DNA of 64,000 nucleotides, from contig NZ_CP129968.2 of assembly GCF_030503875.2 (NCBI RefSeq), forward strand, positions 372,001-436,000, in the 5' to 3' direction. The DNA is from Marivirga arenosa (lineage in GTDB: Bacteria; Bacteroidota; Bacteroidia; Cytophagales; Cyclobacteriaceae). Below, piece after piece: positions 63,441-64,000 of this stretch. Position 1 is the first letter of the stretch. Each line of letters opens with the position of its first letter. Position numbers and translations under genes: made by a program. The notes beneath the pieces were generated by a model. The model was not told the origin of the DNA. It did no database searches and saw only the letters and a list, made by a program, of their open reading frames with translations.

Positions 63441-64000
63441 ATGGTTGATTTATCCTACAGATCGGAAGAGTTAGAAATCATGGATGATTTGTCGGATGAT
63501 AGCCCGGCTTTATACCAAGCACTTAAGGAGTTGGATATTATCAACAAATGGTTGGGGGGAAATGCGGTTACCCTTATAGCCGTAAAAAAGATATTAAAAA
63601 GCAATCCTCAGAAAAATTGGACCATAGCAGATTTAGGTTGTGGAAGCGGAGAAATGCTAATTAAAATAGCCGACTGGGCTAGACAAGAGAATATTAATGT
63701 TGAACTCAATGGATTTGATGCAAATCCCAATGTTATTCAATATGCCAAAAACCATTGTGAAGATTATCCTGAGATCAATTTACAAACCGAAAACATCTTT
63801 TCAGAATCCTTTAAAAACAGAAAATTCGATCTTATTAGCTGTACCCTCTTTTTGCATCATTTCACTAAAGATGAACTAGTGAATTTATTAGAACAGTTTA
63901 ATCAGCAAAGCAAAAATGTGGTCATAAATGATTTGCATCGTCATTACTTCGCCTATTATTCAATTAGAGTAATCACTCAGTTATTCAGCAAATCAAAAAT
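63441..64000 (+). CDS. SAM-dependent methyltransferase (5' part, runs off window)
   Basis: The open frame continues to the right edge, giving 186 residues. It has motif I WTIADLGCGSGEML near residue 55, the acidic NGFDANP, and DLISCTLFLHHFTKDEL. It is a class I methyltransferase of the Methyltransf_11/25 type. It begins 2 bp after the type III PKS stop, so it probably methylates the polyketide or its precursor. Confidence 0.88.
   Translation, partial: MVDLSYRSEELEIMDDLSDDSPALYQALKELDIINKWLGGNAVTLIAVKKILKSNPQKNWTIADLGCGSGEMLIKIADWARQENINVELNGFDANPNVIQYAKNHCEDYPEINLQTENIFSESFKNRKFDLISCTLFLHHFTKDELVNLLEQFNQQSKNVVINDLHRHYFAYYSIRVITQLFSKSK

Noticed and set aside
1..64000. CRISPR arrays, prophage or insertion sequences
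   Set aside because: No regularly spaced direct repeats, phage structural genes or transposase reading frames were seen.

Overview
The window looks like chromosomal DNA of a marine-type Cytophagales bacterium (phylum Bacteroidota; Marivirga or a close relative is my best guess). The DNA is AT-rich. Most genes lack Shine-Dalgarno-like sites. Several start regions carry the Bacteroidota -7 box TAnnTTTG. The window also holds a PorZ-like type IX secretion protein, a DUF4175 protein, imelysin/di-heme oxidoreductase genes and many short lipoprotein signals. Most of it is housekeeping or ordinary accessory DNA with no prophage, transposase, rRNA or CRISPR.

Layout. 1-4.8 kb (minus): the 5' part of a DUF4175 coiled-coil membrane protein, exonuclease III, a conserved small protein and an AhpD-like protein. 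4.8-9.7 kb: ComF-like phosphoribosyltransferase, an orphan ParA with a small partner, a nitroreductase, an ICMT-like membrane methyltransferase, a 2OG-oxygenase-like protein and a SAM methyltransferase. 9.7-16.4 kb (minus): dGTPase, nitroreductase, Rieske-like lipoprotein, 3-hydroxyacyl-CoA dehydrogenase, pheS, asnB. 16.4-21.5 kb: a PrsW-like protease, an MFS carrier, a ZIP metal transporter, DUF1835 and DUF1801. 21.5-29.9 kb (minus): M13 peptidase, a long PLP enzyme, an FkbM remnant, ChaN-like, an esterase with TPR, a serine hydrolase and a small membrane protein.

30.2-33.1 kb (minus) is the most unusual part. Three single-gene units, each encoding a secreted protein of unknown function, are each bounded by a unit-specific inverted repeat (GTTA.../...TAAC). 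Long imperfect palindromes lie between them. This is the arrangement expected of integron gene cassettes with attC sites, yet there is no integrase in the window. The array sits directly behind a tetR-ABC-hlyD-tolC export operon (33.3-38.5 kb) whose ABC subunit has lost essentially every catalytic ATPase motif.

38.5-51.4 kb: FAD-linked oxidase, NlpC/P60 lipoprotein, tRNA-Ala(GGC), a voltage-gated-type K+ channel, nadC, a YcxB-like protein, purN, purH and the rod-shape/elongasome run mreB-mreC-mreD-mrdA-rodA. 51.4-55.0 kb (minus): an imelysin/di-heme oxidoreductase/imelysin iron-related operon. 55-60 kb: conserved DUF protein, [2Fe-2S] ferredoxin, tdk, porZ-like, recO. 60-64 kb: NAD(P)-binding protein, outer-membrane-like protein, then a UbiA prenyltransferase, a type III polyketide synthase and a methyltransferase, which together look like the left part of a polyketide/meroterpenoid pathway continuing past the right edge.
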